From NCBI GenBank assembly GCA_019636285.1, contig JAHBXV010000018.1:47526-111525 (forward strand): a stretch of 64,000 nt of DNA, written 5' to 3'. A model generated the notes under the pieces. The model searched no databases. It saw only the letters and a program-made list of their open reading frames with translations, and was not told the DNA's origin. The DNA comes from Planctomycetaceae bacterium (lineage in GTDB: Bacteria > Planctomycetota > Planctomycetia > Planctomycetales > Planctomycetaceae). Both the position numbers and the translations under genes were made by a program. Positions 8,107-18,180 of the stretch are shown here, in pieces; the first letter of the stretch is position 1, and the number at the start of each line of letters is the position of its first letter.

Positions 8107-11100
8107 ATGAATTGGTTGCAACGGGAAATACGACTTCCGGCGCTCGTCACTCTCGTCTTGATCGCGACTTTCGACCTGCGCGGGGAAGACATCGGTGACT
8201 TCCCACGGACTCCACCAAAGTCGCCCGCCGAGGCCGTCACAACGTTTCAATTGGCGAACGGGTTTCGGATGGAACTCGTCGCCGGCGAACCGCTTGTGGC
8301 GGATCCGGTCGACATTGCTTACGACGCCGACGGCCGCCGCGCCTACGTCGTCGAAATGCGAGGCTATCCGCTCCCCGCCAAACCCGAAGATGCCTGGCCG
8401 CCGCCAATCGGGCGCATTCGCCTGCTCGAAGACGATGACGGCGACGGGATCTACGACCGGAGTCACGTGTTCGTGGAGGGCCTCGACTGGCCGACGTCTG
8501 TCTGCGTCTGGAAGAATGGCATCTTCGTCGCGGCCGCTCCCGACATCTGGTACTTCGAGGACACGGACAACGACCGGGTCGCCGACATCAAGAATCGTGT
8601 CTATACAGGCTTCACCCGCACGAACGTCCAGGCACTGTTTAACGGTTTGCGAATCGGTCTCGACAATTGGATCACCGGGACGGCGTCGGGAAATGGTGGA
8701 ACGGTCAATCGTCTGAACGCCGAGGGCCAACCCGCTGACAGTTCAACCGTTTCGGTCACTCGTCGCGACTTTCGGTTTGATCCAACCAGTGGCAAGTTCG
8801 AATCGCTGCCAGGGGGAGCACGGTTTGGGCACTCGTTCAATGACTGGGGCGATCGCTTTCTCTGCAATATCCGCAACCCGGTTCAGCACGTCGCGTTGGC
8901 CTCATCCCTGTTGAGCCGAAACCCGCATGTTCCGTCACCACCAGCGGTCCACGACGTGGCCGAGTCAGGAGAACATCTGCCGGTCCATCGCATCAGCCCA
9001 ATCGAACCTTGGCGCGAGTTGCGCGCGCGTCGCTGGACCGCCGAGCGCGTCAACTACCCGCAAAGCGAACTGGTAGGTGCCGGATACTTCACCTCGTCGA
9101 GCGGCGTGGCCATCTACCGTGGCGACGTTTATCCACCGGAATACCAGGGCAACGCGTTTGTCGCCGACGTCGCCTCGAACATCATCCATCGTCAAGTCCT
9201 GACTCCCGACAGCATCACGTGGCGAGGAGCGCGCGGGGAACCCGACGCCGAGTTTCTCGCATCGACCGATATCTGGTTCCGTCCCGTGAACTTCACGACG
9301 GGGCCGGACGGAACGCTCCACATTCTCGATATGTACCGCGAGTACATCGAACACCCGTGGTCCATCCCCGACGACATTCTTGCGAAGCTCGACCTCGATA
9401 GCGGCAACGATCGCGGTCGGATCTGGCGACTCCTCCCGCCAGACAAGCCGGCCCGCAAGGCACCGAACCTGCGTGCGGCCAGCGACGAAGAACTCGCGGA
9501 CTGGCTCGGCGACGGGAACGGATGGGTCCGCGACACCGCCCAGCGGCTGCTCGTGGAACGCCAGGCCGTCAGCGTCGCGGATAAACTTCGAGCGCGACTC
9601 ACGGACAACTCCGCGCCGGTCGTCTCCCGAGCCCATGCCATCTGGACGCTCCAGGGATTGGATCTTGTGACGACCGACGACATTGCCACCTGCCTGACAA
9701 GCACCGATGCCCGGTTGCGAGAGCAGGGCATTCGCGTGTTCCTCGAAGACGGGCGAGATCCGACGCTGATCGTGCCCGCCCCCTTGAGACCTCTCTTCAG
9801 AAGTCTGCTCGCTGACGATGATGCGCGAGTCCGCTTTCAGGCAGCGCTCGTCTGGGGGAATTCTTCGCTCAAGGAAGCCGACGAAATTCAGCCTCTCGTC
9901 GAATTCGCGCGACGGGACGCAGGCGACCCGTGGATTCGCGCGGCCATTCTTGGTTCCGCCCGTAACACGGCAGGAACGATCCTCGCTAGCCTGCTCGCAC
10001 GCCCCGAGTTTGCCGACCGCCAGGGTGGCCTCATCGTCTGCCAGCAGTTGGCATTGACGGCTGCGGCTGAGAATCATGGAGAACTCACCGCGTGCTATCG
10101 TTCGCTCGGCAATGTCCCCGACGACTTCGCCTTCGCGCTCATTGCGGGATTCGCCGAGGGGTCACGCATTCGCAAGGTCGACTTCACCACGGTTGTCGAT
10201 GCGCAACCCGTCATCGCAGGTCGCATCGCCAGCGCGCTGGAGATTGCCGAGAAACCAGACGCCCCGCTCACCGCGCGGCTGCAAGCCCTGCAACTCCTGA
10301 AGTATCGTCCCTTCGCGGAAGCCCGGCCGCGATTGTTGATGCTTGTCCAACCCGCTCAGCCCGCCGACATCCGCGTCGCAGCCGTTCGGCAGCTTTGCGC
10401 GAGTGCTGATTCGGCCGTTCCCGGCGACCTGATCGCCCGCTGGCGGCAGTTCTCACCCATCGTGCGCGAAGCCGCCATCGAGGGATTACTCGCCCGCGCG
10501 ATCTGGCACGACGCGGTCCTCGAAGCCATGGAGAATCGCCTCATCATTCCCAGCGAAATTCCATCCGCCCGGCGTCGACTTTTGCTTGCGTCTGCGAACA
10601 CCGAAATTGCAGCCCGTGCCGAGAAACTCCTTGGGGCCTCCTCGCAAAGTCCACGGGCAGAAGTCGTCGCGAAGTACTCGGCGACCCTCAAGCCGGAATT
10701 CGATCCCGCGATTGGCCGCGCGGTTTACACGCGCGAGTGTTCCCAATGTCATCGTCTGGCCGGGCAGGGATTCGATGTCGGCCCGGCGCTGGAATCGGTC
10801 CGGCACCGTTCCGCGGCCGAGCTGGTTCTGCAAATTCTCGACCCCAATCGTGAAGTGAAGTCAAACTATGTCGACTTCGTCGTCGCGCTCGACGATGGGC
10901 GCATTCTCACGGGTCTCGTCGCCGACGAGACAGAAACCCACGTGACCCTCAAGCGGGCCAAGGCCGAGACTGACGTCGTCTCGAAGTCGTCAATCGAAGA
11001 GTTTTCGTCCTCAGGGAAGTCGTTCATGCCGGAAGGGCTCGAGCAGCGCATCACTCCCGAGGAGCTCAGTCACCTCGTCGGGTACTTGCGATCGTCGCCT

Positions 11101-11139
11101 CAGCCAACCGCTGTCGCCCCAGCATCATCCATGAAGTAA
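8107..11139 (+). CDS. PVC-type membrane-bound dehydrogenase-like protein with HEAT region and C-terminal heme domain
   Basis: A 1010-residue exported protein of the planctomycete/verrucomicrobial type. After a signal peptide (about residues 1-27) comes a beta-propeller, glucose/sorbosone-dehydrogenase-like domain (motifs FRMELVAGEP, DPVDIAYDADGR, EMRGYP, ILDMYREYIEHPW), then an alpha-helical HEAT-like region (about 470-840) and a C-terminal cytochrome-c-like domain with CSQCH (Cys878, Cys881, His882). The downstream ILDPNREVKSNY segment is typical of this heme domain. The ATG at 8107 was preferred over one 13 codons upstream because GGGAGA precedes it and the signal peptide then starts normally. 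It is divergent from the DUF1549/1553-DUF1501 pair, suggesting shared control. Probable periplasmic oxidation of a sugar or alcohol is an inference from the fold. Confidence 0.92.
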   Translation: MNWLQREIRLPALVTLVLIATFDLRGEDIGDFPRTPPKSPAEAVTTFQLANGFRMELVAGEPLVADPVDIAYDADGRRAYVVEMRGYPLPAKPEDAWPPPIGRIRLLEDDDGDGIYDRSHVFVEGLDWPTSVCVWKNGIFVAAAPDIWYFEDTDNDRVADIKNRVYTGFTRTNVQALFNGLRIGLDNWITGTASGNGGTVNRLNAEGQPADSSTVSVTRRDFRFDPTSGKFESLPGGARFGHSFNDWGDRFLCNIRNPVQHVALASSLLSRNPHVPSPPAVHDVAESGEHLPVHRISPIEPWRELRARRWTAERVNYPQSELVGAGYFTSSSGVAIYRGDVYPPEYQGNAFVADVASNIIHRQVLTPDSITWRGARGEPDAEFLASTDIWFRPVNFTTGPDGTLHILDMYREYIEHPWSIPDDILAKLDLDSGNDRGRIWRLLPPDKPARKAPNLRAASDEELADWLGDGNGWVRDTAQRLLVERQAVSVADKLRARLTDNSAPVVSRAHAIWTLQGLDLVTTDDIATCLTSTDARLREQGIRVFLEDGRDPTLIVPAPLRPLFRSLLADDDARVRFQAALVWGNSSLKEADEIQPLVEFARRDAGDPWIRAAILGSARNTAGTILASLLARPEFADRQGGLIVCQQLALTAAAENHGELTACYRSLGNVPDDFAFALIAGFAEGSRIRKVDFTTVVDAQPVIAGRIASALEIAEKPDAPLTARLQALQLLKYRPFAEARPRLLMLVQPAQPADIRVAAVRQLCASADSAVPGDLIARWRQFSPIVREAAIEGLLARAIWHDAVLEAMENRLIIPSEIPSARRRLLLASANTEIAARAEKLLGASSQSPRAEVVAKYSATLKPEFDPAIGRAVYTRECSQCHRLAGQGFDVGPALESVRHRSAAELVLQILDPNREVKSNYVDFVVALDDGRILTGLVADETETHVTLKRAKAETDVVSKSSIEEFSSSGKSFMPEGLEQRITPEELSHLVGYLRSSPQPTAVAPASSMK

Positions 11140-11162
11140 GGCAGGCAGCAGAAACATCGTCC

Positions 11163-11408
11163 TCAACCGCCACTCACTGGGGGAAAACAGACGATCGTGT
11201 CATTCTCGGCCAGGCGGGCCGACGCATCGAGATACTCCACGCCACGGGCGAACAACAGCCGGGGAGCCAGAGGAGCGAGTGCGGGAATCGCTTCGCCCAG
11301 CGCGGTCCGCAGGTCGTCAACGGTCGCATCGGATGGGATGTCGACTTCCCGCTTCTCGCCCCCGGCCAGGTCACGAGCCATCGCGAAGAAAACCAGTTCC
11401 ACCTTCAT
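11163..11408 (-). CDS. moaD: MoaD/ThiS-family small sulfur-carrier protein
   Basis: An 81-residue ubiquitin-like protein ending in VSGG. The C-terminal di-glycine is the residue pair that is adenylated and thiocarboxylated in molybdopterin synthase small subunit. The N-terminal strand pattern KVELVFFAMARDLAG and the CFPPVSGG tail match MoaD better than ThiS. Its start overlaps the stop of the upstream FAD/Fe-S oxidase gene by ATGA, so the two are translationally coupled. No MoaE or other molybdenum-cofactor gene is nearby, so assignment to cofactor synthesis rests on the protein alone. It converges on the heme-protein gene with only 23 bases between the stop codons. Confidence 0.85.
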   Translation of the reverse strand: MKVELVFFAMARDLAGGEKREVDIPSDATVDDLRTALGEAIPALAPLAPRLLFARGVEYLDASARLAENDTIVCFPPVSGG

Positions 11409-14329
11409 CGACGTTCACCCTTCGACACAAATGGCTTCAGCTCCTCGACGGTCAGCACGCCGGCGGCGGCGGCTAGAACTTTAACCGGATGAATCGCGCG
11501 ATTCCCCGTCCGATGCATCATCTGCGATCGGCAGTTCGAGCACTCGCTGATCCCGAATTGGGCTGACGAGGCTGCCACGCTCGTTCGCATTCGCTGGCTC
11601 ACCGAGAGCGACATTTCGTGCGTCCGCTTCGTCCAGCCAACAATTCCCGGCATTCCCGAGCAACCCGCGTCCAGCACCTCGACCTCAAGGTCCGGCACGC
11701 GCCGCAGCAGGTCCACCAGAGGCAGCCCGATTCCCTGGCTAATCAAATGACACGGCGGCTGGTACACCAGCTTCAGCGGCAACGAGGCAAGGGGCGTCCG
11801 CCATTTGCCATCGTTGCAGAGTGTTCGCAGGTAATCGCCCAGATCGATGGCCCAATCCGCAACGAGCCGCACATCTTCCCGATCGGGCAACAGCAGTGGA
11901 TAGTCCTCTTTCAGACACAGGGCCGCCGAGGGTTCGCTGCAGACGATGGGACACTTCGCACGCGCCCATTCCACCAGCACCGATACGTTTTCTTCCGCGA
12001 TCCGCCGCGCCTGCTCAAGATCGCCGGAGCTGAACAGCGAATATCCGCTCGGTTTCTGTCCGTCCGGAATCACCACGTCCAGACCCTGCTGTTCCAGGAG
12101 ACGACAAGCTGCTTCCAAAAGTTCCGGATCGTGAAAACGGGCCTGCTGGTCCACGAAGAACGCCACGGTCCGCCCGCCTGCTCGCGCCGACTTGGCGTCG
12201 CGACCGCGCGTCACGGCGGCATAACTCGCGGTGCTGACGTATCGCGGCCACCGCCGTTCACGAGTCAGACCAAACATCTTTTCCAGCGTCCACCTGCCCA
12301 GGCGCGTGCGGCCCAGGACGTTCATCAGCTTGCGGAAGCCGGCGAATTGTTCGGCCCACAGGGGAATCCGCGTGGCATACCAGTCTTCCCGGCGCAACCC
12401 CTGAGAAGCCACGAACTGCGCTCGCATCTCCTGGACCAGCCGAGGAATTTCCACTTCGGCCGGGCATTCTCGCTGGCACTGACGGCAGTCGATACAGGTT
12501 TCGAGGAGAGGACGCGCGCTCTCCTCTCCCAGTTCCGCGTAGCCTTCCGGATTCTGGATCAACAAGCGCAGCGTATTCGCCTTGGCGCGCGGACTCGCCT
12601 CTTCCCCGCGATGAACTCGAAAGACCGGACACATGCGTCCCTGGTTCCCGGCGCGGCAACTTCCGCAACCGTTACAGGTGCTGCTCGTTTCCAGCACTTC
12701 GAGTGGTTCCCACGGTAGCTGCAACTGGCCCTTATCGACGCGAGGATCGCCGGCCGGCCGCAGGTGGCGAATCATCAGGTCGGCATCGTCGTTCAGAACT
12801 TTGCCAGGGTTGAATAGATTGACGGGATCAAAAATCCGTTTGATCTGCTCGAAGACGGGATACAACGGCCCATACTGCCGACGCAAGAACGACGACCGCG
12901 AAATTCCCAGTCCATGTTCCCCGCTGATCGTCCCCCCCACGGCGAGCACTTCGTCATAAAGCGCCGACGCGAAGTCCCGCAGTCGTCCGCGATCCTCCGC
13001 GCGTCGGATCGACCAGAATGGACGCAGATGGATCTGTCCTGCCGCCGCGTGCGAGTACAGGGTCGCCGTGAAGTCATATTTGTGCAGCACCCTTCGCGCC
13101 GCCGCGAGAAAATCGCCCAGCGCTTCGGGGGGAACGGCGATGTCCTCGACCAACGGAACCGGCCGTTCGGCTCCGCGAATGCGGTTGAGCAGTGGCACCA
13201 CGCGTCGAGGGAGCGACCAAACGAAGTCCACGGTGGTAGCGTCATTCGACTGCAGCGCCACCAGCCCCCGTTCCTTCAACCCCTGTGTCGCCAGCCGCAG
13301 CGCTTCAAGACGTGTCTGAACCTGATGCGACGAAGTTCCCGTCTGTTCCACAATCAGTGCCGCTTCCACGTTTTGCGGGATCAGCGACGAAAACCGATTG
13401 TCAATTTCACGTCCGAGATTGAGCAGCCGGCGGTCAAGCAGGTCGCAGGCGCTGGGCTGCTGGCTCGAGAGCTTGCCGACCGCCTCGATCGCTCCCTCGA
13501 GCGTGTCGAACACCATGAGCAAGATGCCGCGGTGCGCGGGAAGGGGGAGCGTCGCCAGGACGGCCGACGTCCACAGGGCCAGAGTCCCTTCCGAACCGAC
13601 CAGCATCCTCTGAAGATGAACCGTCTCGTTCTGCAAAATGTTGCGGAGAAAGTATCCCGCGCGATTGCGTAACTGACGGGCCGGCTGCTTTTCCAGAATT
13701 AGTCCGGAATGGCGGCGGAGCAGGGGACGAAGATCTCGCAAGAGCCGGGGAACCGGGTCGCCATCCCGGTCCAGGCCGGGCGGCTGATGTGACTCAGAAC
13801 CGACGGTACACGTGCTGCCATCCGCCAGAATCAGGTCAAGCGTTTTGACATGATCGCGCACCGAGCCAATGCGAATCGAGTGCGAACCCGCCGCGTCGAC
13901 ACCGATCATTCCGCCAATCGTCGTCGTCGCGTAATTCGCGGGGTCCGGCGCGAAGTATCGCCCCTGGCGCCTGAGTTCGCGATTCACCTCGTCCAGACCG
14001 GCCCCGGCTTCGACGCGCACCCAGTCTTCGCCGACCCCTAGAATTCGATTCATCGAACGGGAGAAATCGACGACAATCCCTTCCCCGATCGACTCTCCCG
14101 CCACCGTGGTTCCCGCGCCGCGCGGCACCAGCGGCAGATTTTCATCGCGGGCATAGGCCACCAGCGTGGCCGTATCGTCGTGATCGAGCGGTCGCGCCAC
14201 CGCGAGCGGCACGATCTGGTGCAGGCTGCCATCGCACGCATATTGCGCGCAGGAAATAGGATCGCAAAGCAGCTCGCCCCGAAACAGGCCCGCCAGGTCT
14301 TCAAGCAGACGTGTCTTGCGGGCGTCCAA
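11405..14329 (-). CDS. FAD-linked oxidase fused to Fe-S (GlpC/CCG-type) domains
   Basis: A 974-residue fusion of a VAO/PCMH-type FAD-binding oxidase with an iron-sulfur half, the layout of YdiJ-type D-2-hydroxyacid (lactate/2-hydroxyglutarate) dehydrogenases. Visible motifs are the FAD pyrophosphate loop PRGAGTTVAGES near residue 70, GGMIGVDAAG, GEHGLGISR near 470, and two cysteine clusters for 4Fe-4S centres, CNGCGSC with CP and CIDCRQCQRECP, near 550-630. A CCG-like cysteine region follows at about 860-910 (PPCHLISQG and DAGCSGMPG). No signal peptide. It probably oxidises a D-2-hydroxyacid and passes electrons to quinone or an electron-transfer protein. The start codon read is TTG at 14329 with AAGG upstream, so the first residues are less certain. 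The moaD-like gene is coupled downstream by a four-base overlap. Confidence 0.93.
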   Translation of the reverse strand: MDARKTRLLEDLAGLFRGELLCDPISCAQYACDGSLHQIVPLAVARPLDHDDTATLVAYARDENLPLVPRGAGTTVAGESIGEGIVVDFSRSMNRILGVGEDWVRVEAGAGLDEVNRELRRQGRYFAPDPANYATTTIGGMIGVDAAGSHSIRIGSVRDHVKTLDLILADGSTCTVGSESHQPPGLDRDGDPVPRLLRDLRPLLRRHSGLILEKQPARQLRNRAGYFLRNILQNETVHLQRMLVGSEGTLALWTSAVLATLPLPAHRGILLMVFDTLEGAIEAVGKLSSQQPSACDLLDRRLLNLGREIDNRFSSLIPQNVEAALIVEQTGTSSHQVQTRLEALRLATQGLKERGLVALQSNDATTVDFVWSLPRRVVPLLNRIRGAERPVPLVEDIAVPPEALGDFLAAARRVLHKYDFTATLYSHAAAGQIHLRPFWSIRRAEDRGRLRDFASALYDEVLAVGGTISGEHGLGISRSSFLRRQYGPLYPVFEQIKRIFDPVNLFNPGKVLNDDADLMIRHLRPAGDPRVDKGQLQLPWEPLEVLETSSTCNGCGSCRAGNQGRMCPVFRVHRGEEASPRAKANTLRLLIQNPEGYAELGEESARPLLETCIDCRQCQRECPAEVEIPRLVQEMRAQFVASQGLRREDWYATRIPLWAEQFAGFRKLMNVLGRTRLGRWTLEKMFGLTRERRWPRYVSTASYAAVTRGRDAKSARAGGRTVAFFVDQQARFHDPELLEAACRLLEQQGLDVVIPDGQKPSGYSLFSSGDLEQARRIAEENVSVLVEWARAKCPIVCSEPSAALCLKEDYPLLLPDREDVRLVADWAIDLGDYLRTLCNDGKWRTPLASLPLKLVYQPPCHLISQGIGLPLVDLLRRVPDLEVEVLDAGCSGMPGIVGWTKRTHEMSLSVSQRMRTSVAASSAQFGISECSNCRSQMMHRTGNRAIHPVKVLAAAAGVLTVEELKPFVSKGERR

Positions 14330-14490
14330 GGAAGTCAGCCTTCAATCGATCCAAACTGATCGCGCGATCGGTCGCAGCCGACCCGCGTTTCATCCGACCG
14401 ACATAAAAATGAGAACGGGTGTTTGAAGCGGAAAAGACAATTCAGAAGGGAAACCAAGCGGATTCGATCCGAGATCCGCACGGGTGCGAA

Positions 14491-14976
14491 TCAGCGGGAA
14501 GTCGCGCCCCCTTGCTGCGGTCCCGCGCTCCGTGACGGCGCCAAACCCAAACGATAACGCCTGGCGGTCTCACTGCGATAGCCCGTCAGGCCGCGCGGAC
14601 GTCCCACTCCACGGTATCTGGCCCGACACTGGTAACAGGTGGCGACAGGTTCACGCAGGGCCAGCGGCACGATCAGCAAGACTGGCACGACACCAAGCGC
14701 GATCCACCAGCCCGAAGCTCCCAGAATTGCGGCAATCGCCCCCACGCCCCCCGCCGCCACTCCACCAAGCAGCCAGCTCTTCCATCCCGACCGAAGGTCT
14801 CGCCACAGATCGGGACATCCACACACCAGACATCGCGACAGAACACCGTCACCGCAATCGAGCGGTTCCACATCGCGAGTCCATCCGCACACGCGACATC
14901 CGACGAGAGAGGCGCTCTTCGCGATCGTGACCTCTTCCGGCCGCAGGCATTCCGGACAATCAAACCGTACGTGCAT
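14491..14976 (-). CDS. Hypothetical membrane protein with zinc-ribbon-like cysteine pairs
   Basis: A 161-residue protein with CxxC pairs in its first third (CPEC at 7-10, CRVC at 27-30, then CLVCGC near 49), two adjacent hydrophobic segments (about residues 70-108), and a last pair CYQC near 114 before an Arg-rich tail. The arrangement suggests cytoplasmic zinc ribbons attached to a short membrane hairpin. The family is not recognised; similar small planctomycete proteins are usually left as hypothetical. It lies alone between the FAD oxidase gene and another hypothetical on the same strand. The ribosome-binding site is weak (AACGGA). Confidence 0.7.
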   Translation of the reverse strand: MHVRFDCPECLRPEEVTIAKSASLVGCRVCGWTRDVEPLDCGDGVLSRCLVCGCPDLWRDLRSGWKSWLLGGVAAGGVGAIAAILGASGWWIALGVVPVLLIVPLALREPVATCYQCRARYRGVGRPRGLTGYRSETARRYRLGLAPSRSAGPQQGGATSR

Positions 14977-15231
14977 TCCGTTCGCCTAACCCGGATTTCA
15001 GCAACCTGTCATCACGTCGCTGTCACCAATTCCGTCTTCTTCAAATTTCGTAGGACCATCGGCAAGCCAATACGCCAACGATTCGGCTCGGCTTTTTCGC
15101 AGGAACCGCCTCGCGTTGACGGAAGCCGCTGTAAGGCCGAGGCGCCCGAGAATTTAGACAGTTTGATCCGGCCAGACAATCCGCAGGCTGCCGCCGGTTG
15201 GCTCCGAACCGCGTCAGCGAGTCGGGACTTG

Positions 15232-15639
15232 TCAGCCCTTGGGAGGAATTGATCGAACCGAGCCAGTGTCGTGAGCCTCGCTCGAGTGAAACTCGGCCCA
15301 GCGATCCCAGGCGTACGTCCATTCCATCCACAGTCGCATGGTCGACCAGAGCAGACGCATCTTATGCACGTGCTGCGGATTCAGCCCCGCAGCTTCCGCG
15401 CCCGAGTCGCGTGCGGCATCGGCCAGTCCCCAGCGGGCTCCGAGTTCGCGGCAAAGGGCATCCGCGGAAAGATCGAATGCGGCATCTGGCTGCATCCCCC
15501 CGGCCCGATAAGCCAAGACAAAGACGGTGAAGAGCCGGCCCCGGTAGGGTTCCACCTCAAGCGGCCGCGTCGCCTCCTCGGCGGCCAGAACCACCTCTTC
15601 CACCTGCCCAACCACCCGTTCCGCGAAATCCGATCTCAT
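15232..15639 (-). CDS. Hypothetical protein
   Basis: A 135-residue soluble, helix-rich protein starting MRSDFAERVV and ending in a short flexible tail; no family is recognised. It contains LEVEPYRGRLFTVFVLAY and an aromatic-rich segment with WSTMRLWMEWTYAWDRWAEF near the C-terminus. The frame continues upstream to a TTG at 15708, but that extension crosses a nine-T homopolymer and gives an unlikely Asn-Phe-Phe-Phe run, so the ATG at 15639 was preferred. Neither start has a strong ribosome-binding site. The 360 bases upstream to 16001 hold no other gene. Confidence 0.6.
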   Translation of the reverse strand: MRSDFAERVVGQVEEVVLAAEEATRPLEVEPYRGRLFTVFVLAYRAGGMQPDAAFDLSADALCRELGARWGLADAARDSGAEAAGLNPQHVHKMRLLWSTMRLWMEWTYAWDRWAEFHSSEAHDTGSVRSIPPKG

Positions 15640-16001
15640 CGTGCGCTCGACAAACCTGAAAAAAAAATTACTTCCGTCCGAAGGCAGATTCGGAGAATCC
15701 GCCGGCAAAGCTCCTCTCGGATCATGCCAGATTCGACTCCCGGCGAACAGGTTTCGCGTGATGGTCGTTCATGGATCGTCAGCCGTCATCCAACACAAAT
15801 GCGATGGATCGAAAATCTCCCCCGTGATCCAGTTTACACGGCCCCGACTTGCTGGCAGACTGGTGCCGTCCCAGCGGGTGATATCGGTCGCAACGATTTT
15901 TCGGGCGGGCGAGAATCGCTTTCGGGACAAACGCCCTTGAGACGCGGCTGTTTCCAGCTCGCGTCGCGCCTTTTTCATTCACAACCTCGCAGGATTGCAC
16001 C

Positions 16002-16640
16002 ATGACGTTTTCGAGGAGCCTGTTCACGATCGCCGCGCTGGCGGTCTGTTGTCTGGGAGCCAATACCCACGCCGCGGACGACAAAGGCTTTGTCACGATT
16101 TGGGACGGCAAGACTTTCAACGGCTGGAAGATCAGCGAGAACCCCGAAAGCTGGTCGATCGTCGATGGAACCATCAAGTCCAACGGCCAGCGAAGCCATT
16201 TGTTCTACACGGCCGATGAAAAGCCCTTCAAGGATTTTGAGTTGAAGGTGGACGTCATGACCCAGGCCAACAGCAATGCTGGCATCTACTTCCACACCAA
16301 ATTCCAGCCCGAAGGCTGGCCGAAGTACGGGTTCGAAGCTCAGGTCAACAACAGCTACAACAAGGATCCGCGAAAGACGGGCAGTCTGTACGCCGTCAAG
16401 GACGTCCTCGAAGCCCCGGCAAAGGACGACGAATGGTTTACCGAACACATCATCGTCAAAGGCAAGCACGTCACCATCAAGATCAACGACAAAGTCGTGG
16501 TCGACTACACCGAGCCTGACGACCACAAACCGGGCGAAGATTTTACGCGCCACGTCGACGAAGGAACGTTCGCTCTTCAGGCCCACGATCCGGGCAGCAC
16601 CGTCTACTTCAAGAACATCCGCGTCAAACGCCTGGACTAG
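16002..16640 (+). CDS. DUF1080 (3-keto-disaccharide hydrolase-like) secreted protein
   Basis: A 212-residue exported protein with a signal peptide ending near residue 25 (ANTHAAD) and one DUF1080 domain, a concanavalin/LamG-like beta-sandwich found in glycoside-hydrolase-like planctomycete proteins. Motifs visible are [15 protein letters not shown], the [10 protein letters not shown] strand, YGFEAQVNN and the final [13 protein letters not shown] eight bases upstream supports the ATG. The family acts on sugars or glycosides outside the cytoplasm; the exact substrate cannot be told. A longer tandem member is at 61226-62371. Confidence 0.92.
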   Translation: MTFSRSLFTIAALAVCCLGANTHAADDKGFVTIWDGKTFNGWKISENPESWSIVDGTIKSNGQRSHLFYTADEKPFKDFELKVDVMTQANSNAGIYFHTKFQPEGWPKYGFEAQVNNSYNKDPRKTGSLYAVKDVLEAPAKDDEWFTEHIIVKGKHVTIKINDKVVVDYTEPDDHKPGEDFTRHVDEGTFALQAHDPGSTVYFKNIRVKRLD

Positions 16641-16833
16641 ATCGACGTCGCTTCAACATAGACAGCGGCAGCGACCTGTCTTTCGAGCGTCGCGAATCAG
16701 GGGAACGGGAAACGCCGGGGATGGACTTGCGAATTCATTTCGTGCGCGTAACAAATGGCGTTGAATGTTCGGAAAGAACAGGCCGCTCGGCCATGTCTGA
16801 CGGATGTGATCGCGAAGTCGTGAGTTCATTTCC

Positions 16834-17547
16834 ATGACGAACTCCCGTTCTCGACGTTCGGTCCGCATGGTTTCCGGAAACCGGGTTTCCGGGAGGCCGT
16901 GCCGGCTCGCCTTCTTATTGCTGCTCGTTGTCGTTTGTAACCTGGCCGAAGGTCAGGAGGCCAAACCGGCGCCGCCGCAGCCTCTTCTCGAGCGGTTACC
17001 CGGTAATGTTCAGGTCCATTTGCAAATGGGGGCCAACGGACGGAAAACGTCCATCCAGGTCGCCAACGGCCGCCGCGTGATGCGAGTCACCGACGGAGCG
17101 GACACGATCGAAATTCGTGACACGGACGGACGCGATATCGAAATCGAACATCGTCGCGTCGTGATGGGCAAGCCGACCATCGACAAATACAAGGCCGCGG
17201 ATCTCGACACACTCCGGAAGAATAGCCCGGCAGGGGCGAAGCTGTACGACACCTACTCGAAAGAGCCCGCGGCGATTCAGGTTCAGGTTCTTGGGGAAGA
17301 CCGCGCGATTCCTCTATTCGGACGTCCCGCCGTGCCGCTCACCCGGCGAATCCTGGTGGAACAGCCCGATCGCCGTCTTGAATTTGTTGAGAAACCAGAT
17401 GGCTCGGTGCATGTGAAAATTGTCCGCTCCGGGAGCGCCGAAGTGGAGTTCGATAAAACATTTGCCAATTTCGCCGAGTTGGAAGCTGCCGATTCCAGGC
17501 TCGTGAACTGGTATCGACAGTACGTGGGAACGCCATCGCCGGAATAG
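16834..17547 (+). CDS. Hypothetical exported protein
   Basis: A 237-residue protein with an Arg-rich N-terminus followed by a strong hydrophobic signal (about residues 25-40, LAFLLLLVVVCNLAEG) and a mature part rich in beta strands (VQVHLQMGANG, DTIEIRDTDGRDIEIEHR). The family is not recognised. The first ATG is used; a second at 16867 would shorten the positively charged leader and is also plausible, since neither has a good ribosome-binding site. The next gene starts 60 bases downstream on the same strand. Confidence 0.7.
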   Translation: MTNSRSRRSVRMVSGNRVSGRPCRLAFLLLLVVVCNLAEGQEAKPAPPQPLLERLPGNVQVHLQMGANGRKTSIQVANGRRVMRVTDGADTIEIRDTDGRDIEIEHRRVVMGKPTIDKYKAADLDTLRKNSPAGAKLYDTYSKEPAAIQVQVLGEDRAIPLFGRPAVPLTRRILVEQPDRRLEFVEKPDGSVHVKIVRSGSAEVEFDKTFANFAELEAADSRLVNWYRQYVGTPSPE

Positions 17548-17607
17548 CCGACGAGAAGCGTTGTCGGTCAGGGGCCAGAACGACAAACGCCGCGAGGGGA
17601 AATCGGT

Positions 17608-18153
17608 ATGACAGCGGTCGGGTTTGCCAGACCTTCCGTGGGCGAGCTATCCATTCGGGTCTTCCGAAAGCGGCTCCATCCGGAATTGATGGAGGATCTG
17701 GCCTCCGCGAAAATCTCTTCTCCCCATTTCTCGGCGGACGTTCATCTCTGCGCGTCAGGTCACTGGCTGACCATCGAGTCCGACCGGACGCACACCAGCG
17801 AGGCAATTTCTTCCCGGCTACAGGTCATGCCGCGACAGCATCGCGAGCTTGATCTGGTGCTTCGCGGCGGCAGGACGCAATCTGTCTGTTTCGACGGCTT
17901 GCAGTACTGCGTTGCCTTCCAGGTCGAACAATTACCGCCCGATGTCTTTGTCGAACTCAGCGATGAACTCGCGCTCGACAGACACCATGCCGATCTCTTT
18001 CGATCGTACGGCGGCTCCTCGAGACTGACTCCCCCGGCTCTCAGCGTCGTCAAATACGAGCTTGTGGGCCCCAGTCTCAGCCTGCACGCCTTCCACACGT
18101 TTCCCGAGGAGCGGATCATTCTGCGCACGCAGTCGCTCATTGAACTCGCCTGA
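17608..18153 (+). CDS. DUF2617-like protein
   Basis: A 181-residue soluble protein that reads like DUF2617. Features are an N-terminal RPSVGELSIRVFRKRLHPEL segment, a central basic patch (RPSRLQVMPRQH-type region), and a C-terminal TFPEERIILRTQSLIEL strand-helix. A GAGGGGAAA ribosome-binding site supports the ATG. The family has no established function. It converges on the 3-hydroxyacyl-CoA dehydrogenase fusion gene with 27 bases between stops. The family call is from memory of the pattern. Confidence 0.65.
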   Translation: MTAVGFARPSVGELSIRVFRKRLHPELMEDLASAKISSPHFSADVHLCASGHWLTIESDRTHTSEAISSRLQVMPRQHRELDLVLRGGRTQSVCFDGLQYCVAFQVEQLPPDVFVELSDELALDRHHADLFRSYGGSSRLTPPALSVVKYELVGPSLSLHAFHTFPEERIILRTQSLIELA

Positions 18154-18180
18154 TCGGCCGCATCGCGCCGCCGAATCGCA

